Below are positions 1 through 9,969 of a stretch of DNA of 59,647 nt, piece after piece. Source of the DNA: Cyanobacteria bacterium SIG32. Lineage in GTDB: Bacteria; Cyanobacteriota; Vampirovibrionia; Gastranaerophilales; Gastranaerophilaceae. The stretch covers positions 1 to 59,647 of the forward strand of contig SUTY01000002.1 in the NCBI GenBank assembly GCA_015152455.1. Reading direction: 5' to 3'. The notes beneath the pieces are model-generated. The model was not told the origin of the DNA and did not search any database. It was given only the letters and a program-made list of their open reading frames with translations. How positions within the stretch are numbered: position 1 is the stretch's first letter; the number at the start of each line of letters is the position of its first letter. The translations under genes were made by a program, and so were the position numbers.

Positions 1-1491
1 TATTTAGGAGCCAAAAATTTTGCTAAGAAAATAAAAGACTCTGGGATAACAATGGTCGAATTTTTACCTTTATGCGAATTTGACAATAATAGCAACAGTA
101 ACAACTATTGGGGGTATATGACTCTTAGACATTTTGCCCCAGTAAAAAGATATGCTTTTGATAAAACTGCTGGAGGAGCCTTAAAAGAATTCAGAAAAAT
201 GATAAAAGAATTCCACAAAGAGGACATAAAAGTATGTATGGATGTAGTATACAATCACACTGGAGAAATCGCCCCAAATAACGACGATATCAATGATGTA
301 CGTCAATTTAGTTATTCATTAATAGATAATCAGATGTACTACAAACAAAAAAATGGAAAATATAATTCAAATTCGGACTGCAAAAATGATATCAACTCAG
401 CCGAAGAAGAAACAATGGAACTTATCGCAGATTCAATTGCCTATTGGGCAAACCAAGGGGTTGATGCCTTTAGATTTGATTTAGCAGTTGGATTAATGGA
501 TATTGACAAAACAGAACAAGTAAACTACAACCCAAACGAAAGTTTAATTGGGAAATTAAGTGAAATGCTTAAAGAAAAAGGGGTCAAAGTTAATCGCCCA
601 GAAGAAAGCGGGAATGGAATATATCTTATTGCAGAACCATGGACTTGCAAAGGTGCAAACTCATATCAAATTGGGAAATTCCCTGACGTTTGGGCTCAAT
701 GGAATGATATTGCAAGAGAAACTTTTAAAAATGATTCCCTTAATCCTTTTTCTAGTACCCCAAGCAAATTAAGACATGTTATAGAAGGGACTCACGGTAT
801 CTTTCCTAATGGTGATAAATCCATAAATTATACCCACTCTCACGACGGTTATACACTTTATGACAATAATTCAATTGAGAAAAGAAATAATGACTGGCAT
901 TTTGCCTCAAATTATAACGAAGATAAAAATAGACAACTTATGGCAATAAAAAAACAAATAGCACTGACCTTGCTTGCCAAAGGTACTCCTATGCTTCAAA
1001 TCGGAGATATGATAGGACATAGCAAATCAGGAGATTGTAATTCCTATAATCAGGATAATGAAACAAATTATTTAGATTTTTCTAAAACAAAAAATAAAAA
1101 TTCAACCGAAGGCAATATATATGACTTCACACAAAAAATGATAAATTTCAGAAAAAAACATCCTGTTCTAAGAAGTAGCGAATTTAATAAAAATATAACC
1201 TACTATAAACCAGATGGGTCTTTTGCTCAACCTTATGATAACGACTACTGGAATACAAATCACATAAATACCTTAAGTTATAAAATTGAAGACAAAAACT
1301 CATTATTCATTTCATCATCATCTAATGATAATCTTGTAGGGATAAAATTACCTCAAAACCAAAATGGCAAAAAATGGAATCTTGTATGCGACACCTCATT
1401 AAAAAATTCATTTTTTGATAAAAATGTTCCAATAGAAAATGACTACTACTTACAAAACGCCCATTCTATAATAATTCTGGAAGAAAGATAA
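1..1491 (+). CDS. GH13 glycogen/starch debranching enzyme, 5'-partial
   Basis: Open from the first base, so the N-terminus lies outside the window; an internal ATG at 52 is not the true start. The GH13 active-site regions appear in order: DVVYNHTG (region I), GVDAFRFDLA with the nucleophile Asp (region II), LIAEPW with the acid/base Glu (region III) and the SHDG motif (region IV). The YWGYMTLRHFAP stretch before region I is typical of the isoamylase/GlgX/pullulanase branch, which cleaves alpha-1,6 branch points in glycogen or starch. No signal peptide can be judged. The gene converges with leftward genes. The subfamily (GlgX or pullulanase) cannot be fixed without the N-terminal domains. Confidence 0.85.
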   Translation, partial: YLGAKNFAKKIKDSGITMVEFLPLCEFDNNSNSNNYWGYMTLRHFAPVKRYAFDKTAGGALKEFRKMIKEFHKEDIKVCMDVVYNHTGEIAPNNDDINDVRQFSYSLIDNQMYYKQKNGKYNSNSDCKNDINSAEEETMELIADSIAYWANQGVDAFRFDLAVGLMDIDKTEQVNYNPNESLIGKLSEMLKEKGVKVNRPEESGNGIYLIAEPWTCKGANSYQIGKFPDVWAQWNDIARETFKNDSLNPFSSTPSKLRHVIEGTHGIFPNGDKSINYTHSHDGYTLYDNNSIEKRNNDWHFASNYNEDKNRQLMAIKKQIALTLLAKGTPMLQIGDMIGHSKSGDCNSYNQDNETNYLDFSKTKNKNSTEGNIYDFTQKMINFRKKHPVLRSSEFNKNITYYKPDGSFAQPYDNDYWNTNHINTLSYKIEDKNSLFISSSSNDNLVGIKLPQNQNGKKWNLVCDTSLKNSFFDKNVPIENDYYLQNAHSIIILEER

Positions 1492-1680
1492 TCTAATTTC
1501 TTGTAGTTCATTATAGAATTTAGGATTTTTATCCCTAAATTCAAAAGATAATTCGTTAATATTTGAGCAGCATGTATAAGTGACATTATTTCCATAAGGA
1601 CCCAACATGCCCCTATTAGCATTTTCTATTAAAAAATTTATATTACTTTTTAAATTTGTTATTATTTGAGTTATATTCAT
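1450..1680 (-). CDS. small hypothetical protein
   Basis: A 76-residue reading frame overlapping the end of the amylase gene tail to tail by 42 bp. No recognised domain; it has two adjacent cysteines and an amphipathic N-terminus. The only Shine-Dalgarno-like GGAG lies about 18 bases before the ATG, which is too far. It fills the gap before the hsdS remnant and may be real or a chance frame. Confidence 0.3.
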   Translation of the reverse strand: MNITQIITNLKSNINFLIENANRGMLGPYGNNVTYTCCSNINELSFEFRDKNPKFYNELQEIRLSFFQNYYRMGVL

Positions 1681-1752
1681 TGCTATATGTCACTTTTACT
1701 CCATTGGGCGAATCATTGATTCAATAATTGATTGGTAAAAAGTAAAGGCTGA

Positions 1753-3309
1753 CTATTTTGTCAGCCTTTCTATTTTCGAAAGTAATTCTTCAATCTTCGC
1801 AACTATTCGTTCTTGCTCTGCTACAGGTGGTAGCGGGATTAATAGCTTATCCCATTCCCCTCTGTTTATTATTGGTGTTGCAGTCCCTCCGGCTTTCTCA
1901 TTCAAAGATGTATAAAAATAAGGAGATTGCATAGCAATAAATAAATAATACGATACGCATAAAATCGGTGATATTGCATTAATTTGTTGATTAAACGCTA
2001 TGTCCCTATCCACAATTGCAAGTTTTCCAATAGAACCACCTATGCAAACTTGGAGTATTGAACCTGGATTGCATAATCTTCCATATTTTTTCCCTACATC
2101 AGACAGACTTTGATTGCAATAATTTATTTTGTAATTTAATATGTCAGCAGGAGATATAAAAGGGATGCTACCATTGAAATATTCCGGATGAGTTTTTGAA
2201 GGTGTATTTTCGGTTAACGTTATTCCAAGCTTATTTAATCTCACCCACTCCCAAGAATCAGGGATGTCGAATGGGATTTCGTCGTCAATACATTTTTCTT
2301 CGCCGTTTAACATCTCATAATGAGAATTATCCCTTCTAAAAATGTATGATTCGTTCTTATCTTTTTTGATTTTCTTTTCTTTGATTAACTTATCTTTTTC
2401 CGCTTTTATTCTTTTTAATAACTTACATGCCGGCTCATCATCAGGATTTTGAGGAACAAGTTTTCCTTGAACTGCATCTTGAAGAATAGATTTTTTTAGT
2501 TTATCAGGGAATGATTTATTTAATTCATTGTTTTGTTTTTCAACTTTGTCGTATTCTTCAACAAATGGCATTAGTTCTTCAATCTTTGCGACTATTCGCT
2601 CTTGTTCTTCAAGTGGTGGGAGCGGAATTAATATTTTAGAATAATGAGCATAACCAAAATTTGGCTGCATGCCTGACAACTGTACTCTTAATTGGCTTTT
2701 AAAAAACTCCGATTTTGTAATGTAATATAAATAAATATTATTTGCGAGATCATTAAAAAATCTTAATCGTAGCGTACTTGTATTTAACAACATAGTATCT
2801 GTTTTATCAAAAATAGCTGTTTTCCCCCAACTTCCTCCTGAACAAGCTGTAACAATGTCACCAATATTAGGTGTAAGATGTTGATATTTCTCTAAATATT
2901 CTTCTTTGGATATATATTTTTTTGATTTTTCTAGATCTATCGCATTTTCTAAAATATTTGTAACCGTTAATATTTGCGTACCAGATTCCCTATATTGAAA
3001 AGATCTTATACCTGCCCCCTCTTGTATTATGGATATATTAACCAATCTTACCCATTCCCAAGAATCAGGAATTTCAAATGGAACTTCTTCTGCAATACAC
3101 CTTTCTTCTTTGCCCACTTTCTCATAAGGCAAATTATCGGAACCTCTAAAGATTTCAGAAGGATTTTTTTCCGGTTTGATTTTCTTCTCTTTAATAAGTT
3201 TTTCTTTTTCAAGTTTAATACGTTTTAATAGTTCACTTGCAGGCTCATCGTGTGGATTTTGCGGAACTAATTTACCTTGAACAGCTAATTGAAGGAAATT
3301 GTTTCTTCT
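1753..3309 (-). pseudogene. hsdS: type I restriction specificity subunit (hsdS), 5'-truncated
   Basis: Contains two target-recognition half-units, each opening with IPDSWEWVRL and closing with IPLPP..EQERIVAKIEEL, joined by a conserved AVQGKLVPQNP..EPA..LLKRIK linker. HsdS directs a type I restriction-modification complex to its target. A second copy of the LAVQGKLVPQNP segment precedes the first half-unit in the same frame, as at the N-terminus of many HsdS proteins, but a TAG stop at 3310-3312 cuts the frame just before it and no ATG is left; the only upstream-proximal start is TTG at 3132. The head of the gene therefore seems to have been lost where it abuts the next gene. No hsdM or hsdR is present. 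It could be a silent cassette used for recombination or simple decay. Confidence 0.75.
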
Positions 3310-3982
3310 CTATGCCATAAATTGAACTATCAAATTTTTCTCTATACGATAAATGCATTCCTTTTTCATCAAAAAATTCACAAACTCTTGCTTCGTGTTT
3401 ATCTACAACCAAACCTTCTTTTTTTAATTCTTCTATTGCTTTATTTAAACTTTCCATATTTAGTAATATGTTTGTTTTTGATTTAGAATGATCCATTATT
3501 TGAAATGTTGCATCGACAACAAATTCAAAAATTAAATTTTCAGTATCCTTATCATTAGTAGGTCTTAGTAGACATAGGTTTATTTCTTTTGCTTTTGGAT
3601 TAATTTTTGTTGATTGTGAGTACTTTATTGTTGGATTGGTGAAACCAGTTGCTGATACCAATAATCCTTTATTGACATCCAGATTATTCAAAGCTCCTGC
3701 TAATTTCTGAGCATCACCTCGTCCTGTTTTGCTTTTACGCTCACTATAATCTTTTACTTCAACGAATAAAGATTCATTATTATCATCAATTAATAAATCA
3801 ATTTGATATATATCTGAACTAAAAAGTCCTGTCTTTTTTACATCATGAGTAATATCATTCGCATTATTAATGATTTTTAATACTGCGCCAGTAAGCATTT
3901 CAAATCCTTTACCTCGCTTGCTTGGTTTATATCCAAAGATTTGTTCAAAAACTTCATCCATATTGTTATAAGAATTTAACAA
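3272..3982 (-). CDS. restriction-endonuclease-fold protein, probably 3'-altered
   Basis: 236 residues. The core IDLLIDDNNESLFVEVKDY carries the Asp...Glu-x-Lys arrangement of PD-(D/E)xK nucleases of the Mrr type, and is followed by a predicted alpha/beta region. The last residues are encoded in DNA that in another frame reads as the start of HsdS, so the C-terminus looks like a fusion product of the junction near 3300. An accessory nuclease near a restriction system fits, but activity and target are unknown. Confidence 0.6.
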   Translation of the reverse strand: MLNSYNNMDEVFEQIFGYKPSKRGKGFEMLTGAVLKIINNANDITHDVKKTGLFSSDIYQIDLLIDDNNESLFVEVKDYSERKSKTGRGDAQKLAGALNNLDVNKGLLVSATGFTNPTIKYSQSTKINPKAKEINLCLLRPTNDKDTENLIFEFVVDATFQIMDHSKSKTNILLNMESLNKAIEELKKEGLVVDKHEARVCEFFDEKGMHLSYREKFDSSIYGIEKKQFPSISCSR

Positions 3983-3999
3983 AAAACCTCCTCAACTAA

Positions 4000-4260
4000 T
4001 TATAGGTTTGTAAAATTACTTTTAGTATACCAAGCTCCGCGGGTTTTACCATGTTTTGTTAGGTAATTATTTCCAACTAAATTTGATAAATGCTTCTTAA
4101 TTGTATTTATATTAGTATTCGTCAATTCAGATAACTCAGAAATTGTAGCTCTGTCTTTTGTTTCAAAAACTTTATCGTTTTTATCAAAGTTCCCACCAAC
4201 AAGCCAAGAACCTCTTAAATCCTGAATTGACATGAAGTAAATAAATTTTTTGTTATACAT
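4000..4260 (-). CDS. winged-helix domain fragment
   Basis: The C-terminal half reads as a winged helix: RATISELSELTNTNINTIKKHLSNLV followed by a beta wing ending NYLTKHGKTRGAWYTK. Such domains close many Fic, AlbA/RecG-like and other DNA-associated proteins, so this may be the leftover tail of a larger gene. The ATG at 4260 overlaps the stop of the antiporter gene; another ATG lies at 4233. Neither has a clear ribosome binding site, so translation would depend on coupling. Confidence 0.45.
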   Translation of the reverse strand: MYNKKFIYFMSIQDLRGSWLVGGNFDKNDKVFETKDRATISELSELTNTNINTIKKHLSNLVGNNYLTKHGKTRGAWYTKSNFTNL

Positions 4261-5845
4261 CATAAAAAACAATGATATCATCTAATTTGATTTTTGTAGA
4301 ACCATTTGGAACAAAATATTCTTCATTGCGTTTAATTAAGGCAATTAGATGATTTTCCGGCAGGGCAATCTCTTTTATTTTTAAATTCAACCATTCATGT
4401 TTTTTATCAATAAATGTTTCGCATAAATTTATGTCGACATCGGATTCGGCATGAGTAGAACCAATAAGTATTTCATCGTTTTCTAAGATTTTGGTTGAAC
4501 CTTTTGGTGCAATTTTTTTATCATTTCTTTTAATCATTAAAATTAATGCTTTACCATTAAAATGAATATCTTTAATACATTGCCCTACCCAAGGATGATC
4601 TTGTTGAATAAAAGTTTTATTCAATGAAATGGCAGATTCTTGTTGAAAATCATTAAAAGTTTTTCTTACATCGCTAAATCTATCAATCATATCAACTTTT
4701 TTAGCAATAAAGGGTAAAAAAGAGCCCTGCAAAGAAACTGATAATAAAGCAACTACGAATACAATATGGAACAAATCGTTTGCTAGATTTACATTTTCAG
4801 AAACGACAAGTATTGCAAATACAATTGACGCAGCACCTCTTAATCCAGCACTTGATATAAATAAAAATTGATTCCATTTTATTTTAAATGGTGCAAGCGT
4901 AATAAAAACTGCTAATGGTCTAGCTATAAAAGTTAAAAATATCATTACTAAAATAGCAGGTATTATTATTTCAGGTATTCTATGCGGAAAAGATAATAGC
5001 CCAATCAAAAAGAAAATAGCTACTTGACATAATGCAGTAATACCATCAAAAAAATGCATTAAATTTAATTTGTTTTTCAGCTCACTATTTCCTAAAATAA
5101 TGCCAGTAATATAAACACTCAAATAACCATTTCCATGTATTAGATCGGTAAGTGAATAAGATAATAAAGCAACTGCAACAATAAAGATTGTATCAGTACC
5201 ATCAGTTAAAAGCCTTGTTTTTTTCAGTAAGAATAAAGCACCAAAAGCAATAAGAACCCCGAATAATATTCCAAAAAATATTTGCTTAAACAACAATGGC
5301 AACGTTTCAACAACGCCTGTTCCATTTAGCATTGTTATGCCAACTATAGTTAAAATATAGGCAAATGGGTCGTTACTACCACTTTCCATTTCTAAAAGTG
5401 ACGCAGTATTATATTTAAGATTTAATCTTCTTGAACGCAAAATAGAAAATACTGATGCCGCATCAGTTGAACTGATAACAGCACCAATTAAGAAACTTTC
5501 TACAAATGAAAGATTTAAAATATAAAAACAAAATACTGTACAAAATCCTGCCGTTAAAATTGTTCCCAGAGAAGATAATAAAACAGCTTGTGCATTAACT
5601 TTTAAATTATTAATTTTCTTTGTGCAAAAACCACCATAAAAAATAATAAACAACAAGCCAACTGAACATAATTTTGCTGTTAAATCATAATCATTAAAAG
5701 ATATTTTCAATAATCCATCAGAACCAAAAAGCATTCCTAAGAACATAAAAAATATTAATGATGGCATCCCAAGTTTATTTGAGAACTTGTTTGTAATAAT
5801 ACACGAAAAAATTACTATCGCACAAAATAATATTAATAAAGACAT
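4253..5845 (-). CDS. monovalent cation/proton antiporter, NhaP/CPA1 type with TrkA-C domain
   Basis: 530 residues: about a dozen hydrophobic segments (residues ~1-380) of the Na+/H+ exchanger family, including SFLIGAVISSTDAASVF with the paired acidic residues of the transport site, then two cytoplasmic TrkA-C-like nucleotide-sensing repeats, each with the pattern LIALIKRNE..VPNGSTKI. Full-length proteins of this layout exchange Na+ or K+ for protons across the membrane. I prefer the ATG at 5845 (two bases after the upstream stop) to one at 5863 inside the previous gene. It is the last strong member of the ion-transport cluster. Confidence 0.8.
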   Translation of the reverse strand: MSLLILFCAIVIFSCIITNKFSNKLGMPSLIFFMFLGMLFGSDGLLKISFNDYDLTAKLCSVGLLFIIFYGGFCTKKINNLKVNAQAVLLSSLGTILTAGFCTVFCFYILNLSFVESFLIGAVISSTDAASVFSILRSRRLNLKYNTASLLEMESGSNDPFAYILTIVGITMLNGTGVVETLPLLFKQIFFGILFGVLIAFGALFLLKKTRLLTDGTDTIFIVAVALLSYSLTDLIHGNGYLSVYITGIILGNSELKNKLNLMHFFDGITALCQVAIFFLIGLLSFPHRIPEIIIPAILVMIFLTFIARPLAVFITLAPFKIKWNQFLFISSAGLRGAASIVFAILVVSENVNLANDLFHIVFVVALLSVSLQGSFLPFIAKKVDMIDRFSDVRKTFNDFQQESAISLNKTFIQQDHPWVGQCIKDIHFNGKALILMIKRNDKKIAPKGSTKILENDEILIGSTHAESDVDINLCETFIDKKHEWLNLKIKEIALPENHLIALIKRNEEYFVPNGSTKIKLDDIIVFYDV

Positions 5846-5847
5846 GG

Positions 5848-7527
5848 CTATATTGTACCACAAGCTGAATTTACAATCTTTTTATTTTGTTTTTTTAAAA
5901 CACAAATGTTTATACAATGTTCTGAAACCCTTTCAAGATTAGTAAATAAATTTAATATAAAATTATCAAATTCAAGTGGCATACTACCGTTTTGAATGTT
6001 TTTGATATGTTTGTTTTTAGCTTTATAAACCAATTCAGAGAGATTTTGTTTTAAAACTTCCACTCTCCCTATCAAAATTAGGTCTGTTTTCTTGACAATT
6101 TCAGTTGTAGAACGAATAATTTCTCTGTTTGCTTGGACAATTGCTTTTAAATCACTTATCAATTCGTCTGAGAAAGTTATCTTGTTTAATGTTTTTTGTT
6201 CTGCAATAGCTAAAATTTCTTTTGATAACATATTTATCTGTTGAAAATCGTTGATAATCATCAATAATTGAGCTATTTTTTGACTATTTTCTTCTGCTAA
6301 TTCTTTATTTGATATTTTAATCAAGAAAGATTTTAACTCATTTTCATAAGATGAAATAAGGTTTTCATTGTTAGTTATTACTAGAACTTTTTTAGGATTA
6401 TAATTTTTGAATAGTTTTGTTGAATAAATAAGATTGCTTTTTATCATATCAACCATTTCAACTACTTTTTCTTTTACTTCAAACAATGCTAAATCAGGTG
6501 ATAATAATAGTCTTTCATCTAAAACAAGTGCACTACTTTCAGTTTCTTCTTTTATAACAAGATTTGCAATTTTTTCTAGCACTTTAACAAATGGTAATAG
6601 AAGCAATGTTGTACCAATATTAAAAATAGAGTGAATTACGGCTATGTTTGCTGGATTTGCAACTTCATTAACAAATTGCAGTTTAAAGAAAGAATTTCCT
6701 ATTAGAAAAAGAATTAAAAATATCAATGTCCCAAGAATATTGAATGATAAATGCACAACAGCAACTTTTTTTGCATTAGAATTTACTCCAACACTAGAAA
6801 TAATGGCCGTAATACAAGTACCAATATTTTGTCCCATAATAATTGGTAATGCCGCACCACAAGTAATATTAACTTTTAGGGCCAATGCTTGCAACATACC
6901 TACAGAAACAGATGAACTTTGAATAATTGCCGTTAGTAATGTGCCAATAGCTACCCCAAACAACGGGTTATCAAACAAGGTTAATAAATTAACAAATTTT
7001 GGACAATTTGAAAGAGGACTCATAGAAGAACTCATAAAAATCATACCGGTCATTAGGATAGAGAACCCTAAAAAAACAGTTCCAAAAGATTTGTTTTTGT
7101 TGCTTTTTGCAACGAAAAACATCAACATGCCAACAAAAGCTAAAAGTGGTGTTAGCGAATCAGGTTTAAAGAACTTAATCAAAGGGTTATCGCCTTCTAA
7201 ACCTGCTAAACTTAAAATCCAAGCCGTAGCAGTTGTACCAATATTTGAACCCATAATAACACCGATAGCTTGAGATAGTTTCATCAAACCAGAATTAACT
7301 AAACCAACAAGCATAACAGTAACAGCCGAAGAGCTTTGAATAACTGCTGTTACGCCAACTCCCAAGGTTAAACCTTTAAGCGGATTTGAAGTCATAGTTT
7401 TCAAAATTTTTTCTAATTTTCCACCTGCAATTTTTTCTAATGAAGCCGACATAATATGCATTCCATAAAGAAAAAAAGCCAATCCGCCAAGTAATTCTAA
7501 AATACAAAATAAATTAAAACTTTCCAT
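5848..7527 (-). CDS. Na+/phosphate symporter family protein (NptA/YjbB type)
   Basis: 559 residues. Two inverted Na/Pi-cotransporter repeats are marked by the signatures QSSSAVTVML (about residue 64) and QSSSVSVGML (about 205); the last ~200 residues are a helical PhoU-like domain. Such proteins couple phosphate movement to the sodium gradient. Complete and in frame. Neighbours are sodium-dependent transporters on both sides with spacing of tens of bases, suggesting one transcript. Confidence 0.85.
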   Translation of the reverse strand: MESFNLFCILELLGGLAFFLYGMHIMSASLEKIAGGKLEKILKTMTSNPLKGLTLGVGVTAVIQSSSAVTVMLVGLVNSGLMKLSQAIGVIMGSNIGTTATAWILSLAGLEGDNPLIKFFKPDSLTPLLAFVGMLMFFVAKSNKNKSFGTVFLGFSILMTGMIFMSSSMSPLSNCPKFVNLLTLFDNPLFGVAIGTLLTAIIQSSSVSVGMLQALALKVNITCGAALPIIMGQNIGTCITAIISSVGVNSNAKKVAVVHLSFNILGTLIFLILFLIGNSFFKLQFVNEVANPANIAVIHSIFNIGTTLLLLPFVKVLEKIANLVIKEETESSALVLDERLLLSPDLALFEVKEKVVEMVDMIKSNLIYSTKLFKNYNPKKVLVITNNENLISSYENELKSFLIKISNKELAEENSQKIAQLLMIINDFQQINMLSKEILAIAEQKTLNKITFSDELISDLKAIVQANREIIRSTTEIVKKTDLILIGRVEVLKQNLSELVYKAKNKHIKNIQNGSMPLEFDNFILNLFTNLERVSEHCINICVLKKQNKKIVNSACGTI

Positions 7528-7581
7528 ACTTTTTCTCCATCTTTTAAAAGCAAGAGAGGTATAAAACCTCTCTTTTTGTTG

Positions 7582-8896
7582 TTAATTTAGAAATTTAAAA
7601 TATACATATATTGAAGATATGATTAAAGATATTATAACTGTTGGTATTCCGTATTTCATAAATCCAATAAACGAGATCGGATACCCCTCTTTAGAAGCGT
7701 TCTCCGAAACAATAACATTTGCAGCCGCACCAATTATGGTCATATTGCCTCCCAAGCATGCCCCTAGCGATAATGCCCACCAAAGTGGATATGTATAATC
7801 AGCTCCCATTGTTTTTTGAATTTCAACTAACATTGGAGACATTGTTGCAGTATATGGAATATTATCTATAATTCCTGAAATAATACCTGAACCCCATAAT
7901 ATCATCATAGCCGTTGCCGTTTGACTTCCTTGGGTTATATCAATTAACCATTGTGCCATTAATTTGATACCACCTGAAGCTTCAAGTCCACCAATAATTA
8001 TAAATAAACCCACAAAAAAGAAAATTGTATTCCATTCAACTTCTTTTAAAATTTCGGTAGGTTTTTCAAATATTAGCATAAAACTTGCACCCAAAAGTGC
8101 TACAATACATGTTTCTACATGAATTACATCGTGTAGCATAAATCCCAATATAACCAATCCTAAAATGATTACGGAACGAATCATATGTACTTTATCGACA
8201 ATTGTTTTTGAATTGTCAATATTTGCAATACTTTCCATTTTTTCTTTTGTTGTAACAAGTTGCTTTTTGAAAATTAGTGCCAAAAAGCAAAGTACTACAG
8301 CTAAAATCACAATAATAATAGGTGTCAACTCTTTTACAAAATCCATAAAAGAAAATCCGGCAGCACTACCAATGATAATGTTTGGAGGGTCACCTATCAA
8401 TGTCGCAGTGCCACCTACGTTGGAAGATAAGATTTCCGTGATTAGAAATGGAATGGGATTAATATTCAAGTTTTTTGCAATAGCAAAGGTGATTGGCATA
8501 ACTAATATTACTGTTGTTACATTGTCTAAAAAACTACTAACAACTGCTGTAAACAAACCTAACGCAAATAAAATTTTTATTGGATGCCCTTTTGTAAGTT
8601 TTAAAAGTTCATTTGCCAACCAGTTAAATACCCCACTTTTTGTCGTGATTGAAACTATAACCATCATTGAAACTAGCAAAAAAAATTACATTAAAATCAA
8701 TAAAGTTTGCGAAATAATTTTGATTTAACAATCCATCTATTGTTTTAGTCTGACTAACTAAACCTAAAACAACTGTTAAACCTGCTCCAATGAGCGCAAC
8801 AGTCATTTTAGGGATTTTTTCTAATGCTATAAAAACATAGGCAATTAATAATATCAACCCTGATATCAAGACTGCATTGTTTGTAATAAATTCCAT
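7582..8896 (-). pseudogene. NhaD/ArsB-type ion permease interrupted by a +1 frameshift in A8
   Basis: Two frames make one protein of about 437 residues. The N-terminal piece (8896-8624) reads through MEFITNN to DFNVIFF; the C-terminal piece continues LLVSMMVIVSITTKSG to the end at 7582. Removing one base from the run of eight A (8678-8685; T8 on the coding strand) restores NVIFLLVSMMVIVSI. The ion-transporter signature SNVGGTATLIGDPPNIII and a second GGNMTIIGAAANV repeat are intact, as in Na+/H+ antiporter NhaD and citrate/arsenite permeases. It could be slippage-based phase variation, a recent mutation, or a sequencing error. Confidence 0.8.
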
Positions 8897-8908
8897 TTTT
8901 TCTCCTTC

Positions 8909-9076
8909 TTAACCTATAAACTTGCTAAGTACCCACATAGCTATAAATATAATTATTGTAAATATTAATGCGCTTGATACATCCGTTCCTGTAGTATCTG
9001 CATATTTTGAATTTTGCATGTCTTTATCTGAATAATTCCCAGTAGAATTATTCTCATTAATTTCATTATTATTCAT
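8909..9076 (-). CDS. small single-pass membrane protein, 55 residues
   Basis: Hydrophilic, Asn-rich N-terminal half and one hydrophobic helix (about residues 36-54, SALIFTIIIFIAMWVLSKF). A strong ribosome binding site AGGAGG lies seven bases before the ATG at 9076. It sits 17 bp after the OadG-like gene and 12 bp before the broken permease, so it is part of that transcript. Small one-helix subunits of this size accompany sodium-pumping decarboxylases (for example the epsilon subunit of methylmalonyl-CoA decarboxylase); homology is not shown here. Confidence 0.6.
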   Translation of the reverse strand: MNNNEINENNSTGNYSDKDMQNSKYADTTGTDVSSALIFTIIIFIAMWVLSKFIG

Positions 9077-9093
9077 AAGAACCTCCTATTGCA

Positions 9094-9336
9094 TTACGAT
9101 TTTTGACTTTGCTGAAATGCACAAGCAATGGCTATCGCAATTTCAACATCATCTGCTGTTTTCTTTTTCGCCGGTTTCTTTTCAACCGGAAGTTCTTCTG
9201 GGAAATATTTATTTATATATTTTAAAACAAAGGTTGTTAAGTGCATAACACCTATCATTATAGTTAAGAATACAAAAACTGTGCCCATACCAATAAGCAT
9301 AATGGTAAGACCTTCGTTAACCATTGTTATGTTCAT
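9094..9336 (-). CDS. OadG-like gamma/delta subunit of a Na+-pumping decarboxylase
   Basis: 80 residues: an N-terminal membrane helix (LTIMLIGMGTVFVFLTIMIGVM) followed by a charged, Pro/Lys-rich linker and an Ala/Ile tail (ADDVEIAIAIACAF) ending in Gln/Ser. This is the usual layout of OadG/MmdD, the scaffold that ties the carboxyltransferase to the membrane pump. The catalytic alpha and beta subunits are not in the window, so either they are encoded elsewhere or this is a detached copy. Confidence 0.75.
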   Translation of the reverse strand: MNITMVNEGLTIMLIGMGTVFVFLTIMIGVMHLTTFVLKYINKYFPEELPVEKKPAKKKTADDVEIAIAIACAFQQSQKS

Positions 9337-9389
9337 TTTAAGCTCCTTTTAAAATATTTACTGTATTATGATTGCTAAATATGCAATAC

Positions 9390-9725
9390 TTATGGAGCTC
9401 TTGCGTAATTTTGTTGTTTTGTAAAACTAATTGAATGATTAATGTTATTAAAAAAACTTTGAGAAAGTTTATATGATAAAGTTGGAGTATCTTTTTGAAT
9501 ACATAATAACGATGGTGTTCCGCCTGCTTGATTAGGAGAATCGTTTGTATCCTTTGATATGATTTCCGCATTATGATTTATTGTTGCAACAACATATTCA
9601 ATTGGAACATCTTTTTTTATATAAACATTAGTTGAATATTCATAAGAAGCTTCTGCTTGTTTTGCAAAAACTAGCAGAAAAAATGTTCCTATAAAAACTA
9701 GTAAAATTTTAAGTAAATTTTTCAT
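9390..9725 (-). CDS. exported hypothetical protein
   Basis: 111 residues with a clear signal peptide (positive MKNLLK, hydrophobic ILLVFIGTFFLLVF, cleavage near AEA-SY). The mature part is polar and Asn/Ser-rich with one cysteine; no family recognised. It is first of the leftward ion-transport group, 53 bp before the OadG-like gene. Confidence 0.6.
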   Translation of the reverse strand: MKNLLKILLVFIGTFFLLVFAKQAEASYEYSTNVYIKKDVPIEYVVATINHNAEIISKDTNDSPNQAGGTPSLLCIQKDTPTLSYKLSQSFFNNINHSISFTKQQNYARAP

Positions 9726-9969
9726 TGTATATATCTTAACATAAAAAAATATAGAGAAATTATAAATTCATGCTAAAAGAAACAGATACTTAAAAAAGAA
9801 ATAACAAAATTAAGTATTAACAGATGAAAGTTAACACTTAGATTCTGTTTAAAAAGTCAAGTATTTTTTTAATTTTTCTTGGGGAAAAATGTATATTTAT
9901 TTGAGTCAATTTTTGCATTACAAATTTAGCATTAAATGAAACACTTAAAATTATTATTACAAAACAAAG

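Noticed and set aside
1700-1725. TGGGCGA sequence resembling the tRNA-Val end, as a far-left attachment site
   Set aside because: Match needs a gap and several mismatches, and it would place housekeeping ion-transport genes inside the phage.
8165-8728. Long plus-strand frame of 187 codons
   Set aside because: It is the antisense of the permease gene and has no site or family.
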